Assembly: GCF_001571085.1 (NCBI RefSeq)
Contig: NZ_BCTC01000009.1
Span: 1 to 64,000 of the forward strand
Source of the DNA: Azohydromonas lata NBRC 102462
Lineage (GTDB): Bacteria; Pseudomonadota; Gammaproteobacteria; Burkholderiales; Burkholderiaceae_C
Length of the DNA: 64,000 nucleotides
Direction: 5' to 3'
Of the stretch, positions 8,795 to 18,851 are shown piece by piece. Each line of letters begins with the position of its first letter. The first letter of the stretch is position 1. The notes under the pieces were generated by a model. It had not been told where the DNA came from and ran no database searches. It saw only the letters and a list, made by a program, of their open reading frames with translations. The translations under genes and the position numbers were made by a program.

Positions 8795-9478
8795 ATGACT
8801 TCTTCCCGGACGGCTGACGCGCCAGGCACGCCGGCGAGGCCCACCAAGGGCCAGGCCACGCGCGCGGCCATCTTGGAGGCGGCCTTGGCGCACGCGCTGC
8901 ATGCGGGGCTGGAGGGCTTGTCCATAGGCCTGCTGGCCGAGCGCACGGGCATGAGCAAGTCCGGCGTGTTCGCCCACTTCGGCTCGCGCGAGGATTTGCA
9001 GATCGCCGTGATCCACGAATACCACCGGCGCTTCTCGGCCGAGGTGTTCGAGCCCGCGCTGCGCCAGCCGCGCGGGCTGCCGCGGCTGCGGGTGCTGTTC
9101 GAAAACTGGCTGGAGCGCGTGACGGCGGAGCTGGCCGCGGGCTGCATCTACATCAGCGGCGCGGTGGAGTTCGACGACCGCCCGGGCGCCGTGCGCGACG
9201 CGCTGGTGGCCATGGTGGGCGGCTGGCACGCGGCGCTGGAGCGCGCCATTGCGCTGGCCGTGAGCGAAGGCCACTTGCGTTCTGACGCCGAGCCGGCGCA
9301 ACTGCGCTTCGAGATCCACGGGCTCATCCTGGCCGTGCACCACGACGCGCGGCTGCTGCGCCGCACCGACGCGCCGCGCCGCGCCCGCCTGGGCTTCAAC
9401 CGCATCGTCGAGCGCTGGGCCGCTGGTGACCAAGCCTCGGCCGGCATGTCCCAGGCCCCTGCCGCCGCGCGCGGCTGA
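8795..9478 (+). CDS. TetR-family repressor of the fatty-acid operon
   Basis: 227 residues. An N-terminal TetR helix-turn-helix (about residues 17-65, GQATRAAILEAALAHA to SKSGVFAHFGSREDL) is followed by a helical ligand-binding domain. It lies 36 bp upstream of an acyl-CoA dehydrogenase gene and is followed by HAD and thiolase genes. It most likely represses this operon and responds to acyl-CoA, as FadR/PsrA/FadP-type TetR proteins do. The palindrome at its promoter supports autoregulation. The ATG at 8795 is chosen because an upstream in-frame start would overlap the operator. The ligand is inferred from context only. Confidence 0.88.
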   Translation: MTSSRTADAPGTPARPTKGQATRAAILEAALAHALHAGLEGLSIGLLAERTGMSKSGVFAHFGSREDLQIAVIHEYHRRFSAEVFEPALRQPRGLPRLRVLFENWLERVTAELAAGCIYISGAVEFDDRPGAVRDALVAMVGGWHAALERAIALAVSEGHLRSDAEPAQLRFEIHGLILAVHHDARLLRRTDAPRRARLGFNRIVERWAAGDQASAGMSQAPAAARG

Positions 9479-9514
9479 GCGGCGCAACGATCCCTGCACC
9501 TCAAGGAGAGTCTC

Positions 9515-11302
9515 ATGCCCACGTACACGCCTCCGCTGCGCGACATGCAGTTCGTCCTGCACGAGATGCTGCAGGTTGCCGACGTGTTCAAGGCCCTGCC
9601 GCGGCATGCGGACGTGGACGCCGACACCATCAACGCCGTGCTGGAGGAAGCCGGCAAGTTCGCCGCCGGGGTGGTCACGCCGCTCAACGCCGTGGGCGAC
9701 CGCGAAGGTTGCACGCTCGACAAGGCGACGCACGAGGTGCGCACGCCGACCGGATTCAAGGCGGCCTACGGGCAGTTCGTGGCCGGGGGCTGGGGGGCGC
9801 TGTCCTGCGACCCCGAGTACGGCGGGCAGGGTCTGCCCATCGTGCTCAACCAGTGCCTGTACGAGATGCTGAATTCCGCCAGCCAGGCCTGGACCATGTA
9901 CCCGGGCCTGTCGCACGGCGCCTACGAATGCCTGCACGCGCACGGCACGGACGAGCAAAAGCAGCTCTACCTGCCCAAGCTCACCAGCGGCGAGTGGAGC
10001 GGCACCATGTGCCTGACCGAGCCGCATTGCGGCACGGACCTGGGCCTGCTGCGCACCAAGGCCGAGCCGCAGGCCGACGGCAGCTACCGCCTCACGGGGC
10101 AGAAGATCTTCATCTCCGCCGGCGAGCACGACCTGGCGGCCAACATCGTGCACCTGGTGCTGGCGCGGCTGCCGGACGCGCCCCCGGGCAGCAAGGGCAT
10201 CTCGCTGTTCGTGGTGCCCAAGTTCATGCCGCAGGCCGATGGCGCCCTGGGTGCGCGCAACGGCATCTTCTGCTCGGGGCTGGAGCACAAGATGGGCATT
10301 CACGGCAACGCCACCTGCCAGATGGTGCTGGAGGGCGCGCACGGCACGCTGGTTGGGCAGCCCAACCAGGGCCTGCAGGCCATGTTCGTGATGATGAATG
10401 CCGCGCGGCTGGGCGTGGGGATGCAGTCCCTGGGCCTCACCGAGGTGGCCTACCAGAACGCCGTGGCCTACGCGAAGGACCGGTTGCAGATGCGCGCGCT
10501 CTCCGGCCCAAAGGCGCCGGACAAGCCGGCCGACCCCATCATCGTCCACCCCGACGTGCGCCGCATGCTGCTGACCGCGCGTGCCTATGCCGAGGGCGGG
10601 CGGGCGCTGGCCATGTACAGCGCGCTGCTGCTGGACCAGGCGCATGCCTGCGAAGACGAAGACGAGCGCAACGAGGCCGCCGAGCTGCTGGCGCTGCTCA
10701 CGCCCATCGTGAAGGCCTTCCTCACCGACAACGGCTGGACGGCCACGTCCGAATGCCTGGGCGTGTATGGCGGGCACGGCTACATCGCCGAATGGGGCAT
10801 GGAGCAGTTCGTCCGCGACGCGCGCATCAACATGATTTACGAGGGCACCAACACCATCCAGGCGCTGGACCTGCTGGGCCGCAAGGTGCTGGGCGACAAC
10901 GGCAAGCGCATGAAGATCTTTGCCGCCAAAGTGCGCGAGCTGATCGAGCAGGAAGGCGTCAACGAGTCGCTGCAGGAGTTCATCAACCCGCTGGCCGACC
11001 TGGGCGACAAGGTCGTGAAGCTCACGACGGAGCTGGGCTTCAAGGCCTTCCAGAACCGCGACGAGGTGGGCGCTGCCGCCGTGGACTACCTGCGCGTGTG
11101 CGGCCATCTGGTGTTCGCCTACCTCTTCGTGCTGCAGGCGCGCATTGCCGTGCGCAAGCAGGGCGAGGACGCCTTCTACCGCGCCAAGCTGGCCACCATC
11201 CGCTTCTACTTTGCCAAGCTGTTGCCTGAGACCGCGATGCTGATCCGGCGCGCCCGCAGCGGGGCGCAGCCGCTGATGGCGATGGACGAGGCGCTGTTCT
11301 GA
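9515..11302 (+). CDS. Acyl-CoA dehydrogenase, long C-terminal type
   Basis: 595 residues, about 200 longer than classical medium-chain enzymes, as in the FadE/DmdC-like group with an extra C-terminal helical domain. It performs the FAD-dependent first oxidation of acyl-CoA. Visible motifs are the flavin-binding MCLTEPHCGTDLG near residue 165, the GQKIFISAGEHD block and the catalytic-base motif MIYEGTNTIQ (Glu443). A strong CAAGGAGAG ribosome site precedes the ATG. It is the second gene of the TetR-controlled operon, 36 bp from both neighbours. Chain-length preference cannot be read from the sequence. Confidence 0.93.
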   Translation: MPTYTPPLRDMQFVLHEMLQVADVFKALPRHADVDADTINAVLEEAGKFAAGVVTPLNAVGDREGCTLDKATHEVRTPTGFKAAYGQFVAGGWGALSCDPEYGGQGLPIVLNQCLYEMLNSASQAWTMYPGLSHGAYECLHAHGTDEQKQLYLPKLTSGEWSGTMCLTEPHCGTDLGLLRTKAEPQADGSYRLTGQKIFISAGEHDLAANIVHLVLARLPDAPPGSKGISLFVVPKFMPQADGALGARNGIFCSGLEHKMGIHGNATCQMVLEGAHGTLVGQPNQGLQAMFVMMNAARLGVGMQSLGLTEVAYQNAVAYAKDRLQMRALSGPKAPDKPADPIIVHPDVRRMLLTARAYAEGGRALAMYSALLLDQAHACEDEDERNEAAELLALLTPIVKAFLTDNGWTATSECLGVYGGHGYIAEWGMEQFVRDARINMIYEGTNTIQALDLLGRKVLGDNGKRMKIFAAKVRELIEQEGVNESLQEFINPLADLGDKVVKLTTELGFKAFQNRDEVGAAAVDYLRVCGHLVFAYLFVLQARIAVRKQGEDAFYRAKLATIRFYFAKLLPETAMLIRRARSGAQPLMAMDEALF

Positions 11303-11338
11303 GCCCCGCGGCTTGACCCTTTACCGGAGGACGACCCC

Positions 11339-13726
<2,388 letters not shown>

Positions 13727-13747
13727 ACCCCGCGAGGAACACACGAC

Positions 13748-14950
13748 ATGAGTACGGTGCAAGTTCAGGAGGCCTACATCGTCGCGGCGACGCGCACGCC
13801 CATAGGCAAGTCCGGCCGGGGTTGCTTCCGCAACACGCGGCCCGACGACTTACTCATCGCCGCGCTGCGCGGCGCGATGGCGCAGGTGCCGTCGCTGGAC
13901 CCGGCGGCCATCGAGGACGCCATCGTCGGCTGCTCCTTCCCCGAGGCCGAGCAGGGCATGAACGTGGCGCGCATGGCGGTGCTGCTGGCCGGCCTGCCCT
14001 CGTCGGTGGGCGGGGCGACGGTCAACCGCTTCTGCGCCTCCGGCCTCACGGCGATCCAGATGGCGGCCGACCGCATACGCGTGGGCGAGGCGGACGTGGT
14101 GATCGCCGGCGGCGTGGAGTCCATGAGCCTGGTGCCCATGGGCGGCAACAAGCCGTCCTTCAACCCCGAGATGTTCACGCGCGACGAGAACGTGGGCATC
14201 GCCTACGGCATGGGCCTGACGGCCGAGAAGGTGGCGGCGCAGTGGAAGGTGAGCCGCGAGCGGCAGGACGAGTTCGCCCTCGCGTCGCACCAGAAGGCCG
14301 TGGCGGCGATTGCCGGCGGCGAGGCGCGCGACGCCATCACGCCGGTGGAAGTGATAGAGCGCCGGCCCAACCTGGACACCGGCGACGTGGTGAAGACCAG
14401 CCGCCTGGTGGACACCGACGAGGGCCCGCGCCTCGACACCACGCTGGAGGGGCTGGCCAAGCTCAAGCCGGTGTTCGCCGCCAAGGGCTCGGTGACCGCG
14501 GGCAACAGCTCGCAGACCAGCGACGGCGCGGGCGCGCTCATCCTGGCCAGCGAGGCTGCGGTCAAGCGCTTCAACCTGCAGCCCCTGGCGCGCTTCGTGA
14601 GCTTCGCGGTGAAGGGCGTGCCGCCGGAGATCATGGGCATTGGGCCGATCGAGGCCATTCCGGCCGCGCTCAAGCGCGCGGGCATCTCCCAGAACGACCT
14701 GGACTGGATCGAGCTGAACGAGGCCTTCGCGGCGCAGGCGCTGGCCGTGATCGACAGCGTGGGGCTGGACCGCGGCAAGCTCAACCCTTACGGGGGCGCC
14801 ATTGCCTTGGGCCACCCGCTGGGCGCCACGGGCGCCATACGCGCGGCCACGCTCATCCACGGCCTGCGCCGCCGTGGCGGGCGCTACGGGATGCTGACCA
14901 TGTGCGTGGGCACGGGGCAGGGGGCGGCGGGCATCTTCGAGCGGCTGTAG
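13748..14950 (+). CDS. Acetyl-CoA acyltransferase (thiolase)
   Basis: 400 residues, the normal thiolase length. Catalytic features are the nucleophile cysteine in NRFCASGL (Cys96), the GHPLGATG histidine loop and the C-terminal MCVGTGQGAAG cysteine motif. It cleaves 3-oxoacyl-CoA to acetyl-CoA and the shortened acyl-CoA, the last step of beta-oxidation. It begins 21 bp after the HAD/hydratase gene, so the two are surely co-transcribed. A biosynthetic acetoacetyl-CoA thiolase is less likely given the operon. Confidence 0.93.
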   Translation: MSTVQVQEAYIVAATRTPIGKSGRGCFRNTRPDDLLIAALRGAMAQVPSLDPAAIEDAIVGCSFPEAEQGMNVARMAVLLAGLPSSVGGATVNRFCASGLTAIQMAADRIRVGEADVVIAGGVESMSLVPMGGNKPSFNPEMFTRDENVGIAYGMGLTAEKVAAQWKVSRERQDEFALASHQKAVAAIAGGEARDAITPVEVIERRPNLDTGDVVKTSRLVDTDEGPRLDTTLEGLAKLKPVFAAKGSVTAGNSSQTSDGAGALILASEAAVKRFNLQPLARFVSFAVKGVPPEIMGIGPIEAIPAALKRAGISQNDLDWIELNEAFAAQALAVIDSVGLDRGKLNPYGGAIALGHPLGATGAIRAATLIHGLRRRGGRYGMLTMCVGTGQGAAGIFERL

Positions 14951-15069
14951 GCGCAGCTCGGGGCGGCGGTGATGCAGGGGGGGCCGGCGCCAGCCCTGCG
15001 ATGGCCCTGCGCGCGCGGGCGCCCGGCTCGCGAATTGCTGAAGCGGCCCGCGGTGCAAGGAGGTGGTGC

Positions 15070-15624
15070 ATGGACCTGAGCGCGCTCATCGAAACCCACG
15101 GCTACTGGATGCTGGCGCTGGGCTGCCTGCTCGAAGGCGAGACCCTGCTGGTGCTGGCGGGCTTCGCTGCGCATGAGGGCCACTTGAACCCCTGGGCTGT
15201 GTTCGGCCTCGCCACCGTCATGGCCATGGTGGGCGACCAGATTTACTTCTGGCTGGGCCGCTGGCGCGGGCCGCAACTGCTGGCGCGCTATCCCAAGCTC
15301 CATGCCAAGGCTGAGCGCGTGCAAGCGTTGCTGGAGCGCTGGCATGCGCCCCTGATCATCGGCCTGCGCTTCGCTTACGGGCTGCGCATCGCCGGGCCGC
15401 TGTTCATAGGCGCCTCGCCGCTGCCGGCCTGGCGCTTCATCGTCTACAACGGCGTGGGCGCCGTGATTTGGGCCGCGGTGGTGGGCGGCATCGGCTGGAG
15501 CTTTGGCGCTGCCGCGCAGGCGCTGCTGGGCGAGCTGCAGCGCTACCAGATGGCGCTCATGGGCGCGCTCGTGGGCCTGGCGCTGCTGGTGTGGGTGTGG
15601 CGGCACCGAGGGCGCGGGCACTGA
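15070..15624 (+). CDS. DedA-family membrane protein
   Basis: 184 residues. The family core is visible: the short E-G-E segment in LLEGETLLVLAGFAAH, the GDQIYFWLGRWRGP loop, and RFAYGLRIAGPLFIGAS. DedA proteins are inner-membrane proteins linked to lipid carrier recycling and membrane homeostasis. A GCAAGGAGGTG ribosome site sits just before the ATG. It follows the thiolase by 119 bp in the same direction and could be at the end of that operon or separate. The frame is open for a long way upstream, but that part is thiolase sequence in another frame. Confidence 0.88.
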   Translation: MDLSALIETHGYWMLALGCLLEGETLLVLAGFAAHEGHLNPWAVFGLATVMAMVGDQIYFWLGRWRGPQLLARYPKLHAKAERVQALLERWHAPLIIGLRFAYGLRIAGPLFIGASPLPAWRFIVYNGVGAVIWAAVVGGIGWSFGAAAQALLGELQRYQMALMGALVGLALLVWVWRHRGRGH

Positions 15625-15694
15625 GCGTCGGTTTCCCAAACGCCTGGCGACAAGGCTCGCGGCGTCTCAGGGCACTTGGCCAATCTCCCTGGCG

Positions 15695-16663
15695 TCATGC
15701 TGTCGGGGGCATGCCCGGCTCTTGCGCCGCGGCTTGCACCAGCCAATCTCTGAAGGCCGACACGGCCGCGTCGCTCTCGCGCTCGGTGGCAAGCACCATC
15801 ACGTAGTCCGGTGCGCGCCAGGTCTGTGCCGGCAGCGGACACACAAGACGCCCGGCGGCAAGATCGCGCCGTATCAGCGGCAGTGAGGCCAGCGCCACGC
15901 CCAGGCCTTCCACCGCGGCGGCCTGCTGCAGGAAGACGTGCTCGAACTCCATCTGCCGCAGCGGCCGCAGCCCGGAAGCGCCCGCCTCGCGCAGCCATCG
16001 CATCCAGGCGCCCTTGGTGCTGGCGGAGTGCAGCAGCGTGTGGTGGCGAAGATCGGCGACGTCGCGGATCGGGTGCTGCGTCAGCAGGGCCGGGCTGCAC
16101 GCGGGCAGGCGCACGTCTGCCATCAGTACACGCGACTCCAGGCCGACGCTCTGTTCATGCCCGGATCGCACGCCGATGTCGAAGGTGCCGCCTACGTAGC
16201 GCAATCTGCGCGACGTGGTGGACACCTGCACGTCGATCTCGGGGAACTGCCCGCAAAAATCGGGCAACCGTGGCAGCAGCCAGCTCACCGCGAAGCTGAC
16301 CAGGGCGCTGACTCGAACGGTGCCCGAGGGGCGCCGAGCTGACCCCCGGTCGCGCAGCCGGGCGGTGCCCGTGGCCAGCCGGTCGAAGGCATCGCTGACG
16401 TCACCCAGCAGGGCCGCGCCTTCGTCGGTCAGGCGCACGCCGCGCGCGCGGCGCTCGAACAGCGGCTTGCCGAACCAATCTTCCAAAAGGCGGATCTGCT
16501 TGCCGACCGCCCAATGGGTGACGTTGAGTTGGGCCGCCGCGGCCGTGAAGCTGCCGTGCTGGGCCACCGCTTCAAAGCTGCGCAGCGCATTGAGCGGCGG
16601 CAGCCGCGAGCGCTCCACGCCGGCTTCGGCCTCTTCGGTGTTGGTGGGACTTTTTCTCCCCAT
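15695..16663 (-). CDS. LysR-family regulator, GcvA-like
   Basis: 322 residues. The N-terminal winged helix-turn-helix (SRLPPLNALRSFEAVAQHGS to FGKPLFERRARGVRLT) is of the GcvA/AmpR branch, followed by the periplasmic-fold effector domain. It is divergent from an MFS exporter gene 55 bp away and likely controls it. The ATG at 16663 lacks a ribosome site and abuts a palindrome. A GTG at 16618, 15 codons in, would give 307 residues, nearer the family average, so the start is uncertain. Confidence 0.88.
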   Translation of the reverse strand: MGRKSPTNTEEAEAGVERSRLPPLNALRSFEAVAQHGSFTAAAAQLNVTHWAVGKQIRLLEDWFGKPLFERRARGVRLTDEGAALLGDVSDAFDRLATGTARLRDRGSARRPSGTVRVSALVSFAVSWLLPRLPDFCGQFPEIDVQVSTTSRRLRYVGGTFDIGVRSGHEQSVGLESRVLMADVRLPACSPALLTQHPIRDVADLRHHTLLHSASTKGAWMRWLREAGASGLRPLRQMEFEHVFLQQAAAVEGLGVALASLPLIRRDLAAGRLVCPLPAQTWRAPDYVMVLATERESDAAVSAFRDWLVQAAAQEPGMPPTA

Positions 16664-16681
16664 AGACGCAATATTACGTCT
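16664..16681. promoter_or_regulatory. Palindrome between lysR and the MFS gene
   Basis: The 18-bp sequence AGACGCAATATTACGTCT is a palindrome with one mismatched pair. It directly abuts the lysR start codon and lies 38 bp before the MFS start. Such a site is a good candidate LysR operator for autoregulation and control of the exporter. Confidence 0.55.
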
Positions 16682-16718
16682 GTGGTGGCGTGGCTTGCGA
16701 ATGCTTACGATCCAGCGC

Positions 16719-17930
16719 ATGACGACGCCCTCCCTCGCTCCCGATTCGACTGGGCGCCAGCACGCCACGCCGAAGGCGAACCGGGTGCTGTGGCTGTCTT
16801 GCACGGCGCATGCCCTGCACGACGGCTACACCGACCTGATCTACGTGCTGCTGCCGGTGTGGCAGACGGAATTCAGCCTGACTTACGGCGCGCTGGCCAT
16901 GCTGCGCGCGGTCTACGGCGGCACCATGGCCTGCCTGCAGCTCTCGGCCGGCCGGTTGTCGCAGCGGATCGGGCGTCGAACGGTGCTGGCGCTGGGCACG
17001 CTGCTGGCGGCACTGGGCTATGCGGCGGCCAGCCTATCGGGAGGCCTGCTCGGCCTGTGCGTGGCGCTGGCGGTGGCCGGTTGCGGGTCCAGTACCCAGC
17101 ATCCACTGGCTTCTTCGGCCGTGTCGCACGCCTACGGCCCACGCGCCCGGGGACCGCTGGGCATCTACAACTTCGCTGGCGACCTGGGCAAGGCCGCATT
17201 GCCGGCAGCCCTGTCGTTTCTCGTGGCCGGGATGCCGTGGCGCCATGCGCTGTGGGTGGTCACCGCACTGGGTGTCCTGGTCGCGGCAAGCATTGCACTT
17301 TTCCTCCCGTCTCTGCCGCACGACACGCCGAAAGTGCAGCGTCAGAAAAGGGAAGTGCCGGACGCATCGAGCCGCGGCTTCCAACTGCTGCTGGCCATAG
17401 GCGTGCTCGACACCGCGGTGCGCATGGGCATGCTGACTTTTTTGCCCTTTCTGCTGCAGGCCAAGGGGATCTCGCCGCCCATGCTGGGCACGGCCCTGGC
17501 GATGGTGTTCATCGGCGGCGCTGCCGGAAAGTTCGTCTGCGGGTGGCTGGGCGAGCGCCTCGGCGTGACGGGCACGGTGCTGGTGACCGAAGGCGGCACG
17601 GCGGCATGCATCGTGGCCGTGCTGCTGTGCCCGCTGGGGCCGGCACTCGTGCTGCTCCCGCTCCTGGGCCTGATGCTCAACGGCACATCGTCGGTGCTCT
17701 ACGGCACGGTGCCGGACCTCGCTCGGCCGGACGGCATCGAGCGCGCTTTCGCCGTGTTCTACACGGGCACCATCGCTTCAGGCGCGCTGTCGCCCATCGT
17801 CTATGGCTTTTGGGGGGACTACATGGGCATCCAAACGGCAACCGTGACGACGGCACTGACGGCGCTGGCGATCGTGCCGCTGGCACTGGCACTCCACCCG
17901 CGCCTGGCGCCGGCGACACCACGTGGCTAG
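16719..17930 (+). CDS. MFS transporter, fosmidomycin-resistance-like
   Basis: 403 residues, 12 predicted membrane helices. The start region (WLSCTAHALHDGYTDLIYVLLPVWQTEF) and the loop GRLSQRIGRRTVLALG are typical of the Fsr-like branch of the major facilitator superfamily. It is probably a proton-driven efflux pump at the inner membrane. An alternative ATG six codons upstream (16701) is possible. The long open frame upstream of it overlaps lysR and is not coding. It is divergent from lysR, its likely regulator. The substrate is unknown. Confidence 0.88.
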   Translation: MTTPSLAPDSTGRQHATPKANRVLWLSCTAHALHDGYTDLIYVLLPVWQTEFSLTYGALAMLRAVYGGTMACLQLSAGRLSQRIGRRTVLALGTLLAALGYAAASLSGGLLGLCVALAVAGCGSSTQHPLASSAVSHAYGPRARGPLGIYNFAGDLGKAALPAALSFLVAGMPWRHALWVVTALGVLVAASIALFLPSLPHDTPKVQRQKREVPDASSRGFQLLLAIGVLDTAVRMGMLTFLPFLLQAKGISPPMLGTALAMVFIGGAAGKFVCGWLGERLGVTGTVLVTEGGTAACIVAVLLCPLGPALVLLPLLGLMLNGTSSVLYGTVPDLARPDGIERAFAVFYTGTIASGALSPIVYGFWGDYMGIQTATVTTALTALAIVPLALALHPRLAPATPRG

Positions 17931-17932
17931 CA

Positions 17933-18130
17933 CTACAGCCGGGCTTTGCCTTTACGAAGGCGGTGCGTCCAGTGGCATTGCTTGGCGCATTGCTGATGGC
18001 GTCGTCGCCAATGAGACCAAGCCAGGATCGCTTCGCCCACCGGGTGCGACGTGAACACAAACGCGATGAGAAGCCGGCGCACCTCCGGCTCGGTGAACGG
18101 CAAGAGTTGCGCCAGAGTACGGGCGCTGAT
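17933..18130 (-). pseudogene. C-terminal fragment of IS701-type transposase
   Basis: The peptide from ISARTLAQLLPFTEPEVRRL through LAWSHWRRRHQ has the Arg/Trp-rich ending typical of IS701-family transposases. It is in a different frame from the N-terminal piece, so the gene is broken by deletion and frameshift. Confidence 0.65.
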
Positions 18131-18182
18131 TTCCCCCCGTACTGCGCGCGCGGATGGGCGCTGCCACGTCCGCTGCGGGAGG

Positions 18183-18806
18183 TCATTTGGTGATCTCGGC
18201 CTCCGTGCGGTGATGCGGCCAGTAGAACTGCTGACTACTGGTGACGCCCAGCACGTAGCCCCGCCCATGCTTGGCTACCACTGCTCGCGGCCCAGAGTCA
18301 CTGCCATAGACGCTGTCGCCGGCGACCCACGCATACGGCACTCCAGCGTCGAAGGCGCGCCTGAGCATCTGCCGCGCCAGTTCAGGCTTGGTTGCAAAGC
18401 CTATGGACGCCGGGATGTGCGCCTGGGCGCATCGAGCTTCGTCAGCGACCCAGTCTGCTGGCAGGTACAGCGCTCGGTCGATGAAGGCGTAGCCCCTGGC
18501 TCCTGCGTAGCTCAACAACACGCCGACCTGGCCGTTCTCAATGCGGCCCGCGGTGCCCAAATACTGGCGCTGCACACCTGCGCTCTTGTCGCCCTTCTTT
18601 AGAAAGCCCGCCTCGTCGAGGACCAGCACGCCGTCGGGGTCAGCCAAGTGCTCGATCACGTAGCTGCGCAACACGTCGCGCAGCGTGTGGGCATCCCAGC
18701 GCGTGCGTGCCAAGAAGTCCTGCATCCCGTCCGGCAAAGCGTCCCCAGCGGCCTCGACCAGATGCCAGCCGTTCTTGCGCTTCAGCGGCTCATGCCGTGG
18801 CGGCAT
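18183..18806 (-). pseudogene. IS701-type transposase, N-terminal and central part
   Basis: The 207-residue frame matches IS701-family DDE transposases: KRKNGWHLVEAAGD, then VLVLDEAGFLKKG with the first catalytic Asp, QYLGTAGRIENGQVGV and WVAGDSVYG with the second Asp. The first roughly 50 residues of a normal transposase are replaced by unrelated sequence. The chain stops after QFYWPHHRTEAEITK, before the third catalytic residue. It cannot be active. Confidence 0.8.
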
Positions 18807-18851
18807 CGGGCGGCGCGCCGTCTGCCCGCCCAGGCGATGTGCGATATCCCT

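Larger units (their letters stand above)
17933..18806 (-). mobile_element. Remnant of an IS701-type insertion sequence
   Basis: Two pieces of one transposase lie on the minus strand in different frames. The N-terminal part is at 18183-18806 and the C-terminal tail is at about 17933-18130. The middle of the protein, including the expected catalytic glutamate region, is missing. The remnant fills the gap between two convergent genes. I could not identify terminal inverted repeats. Confidence 0.75.
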
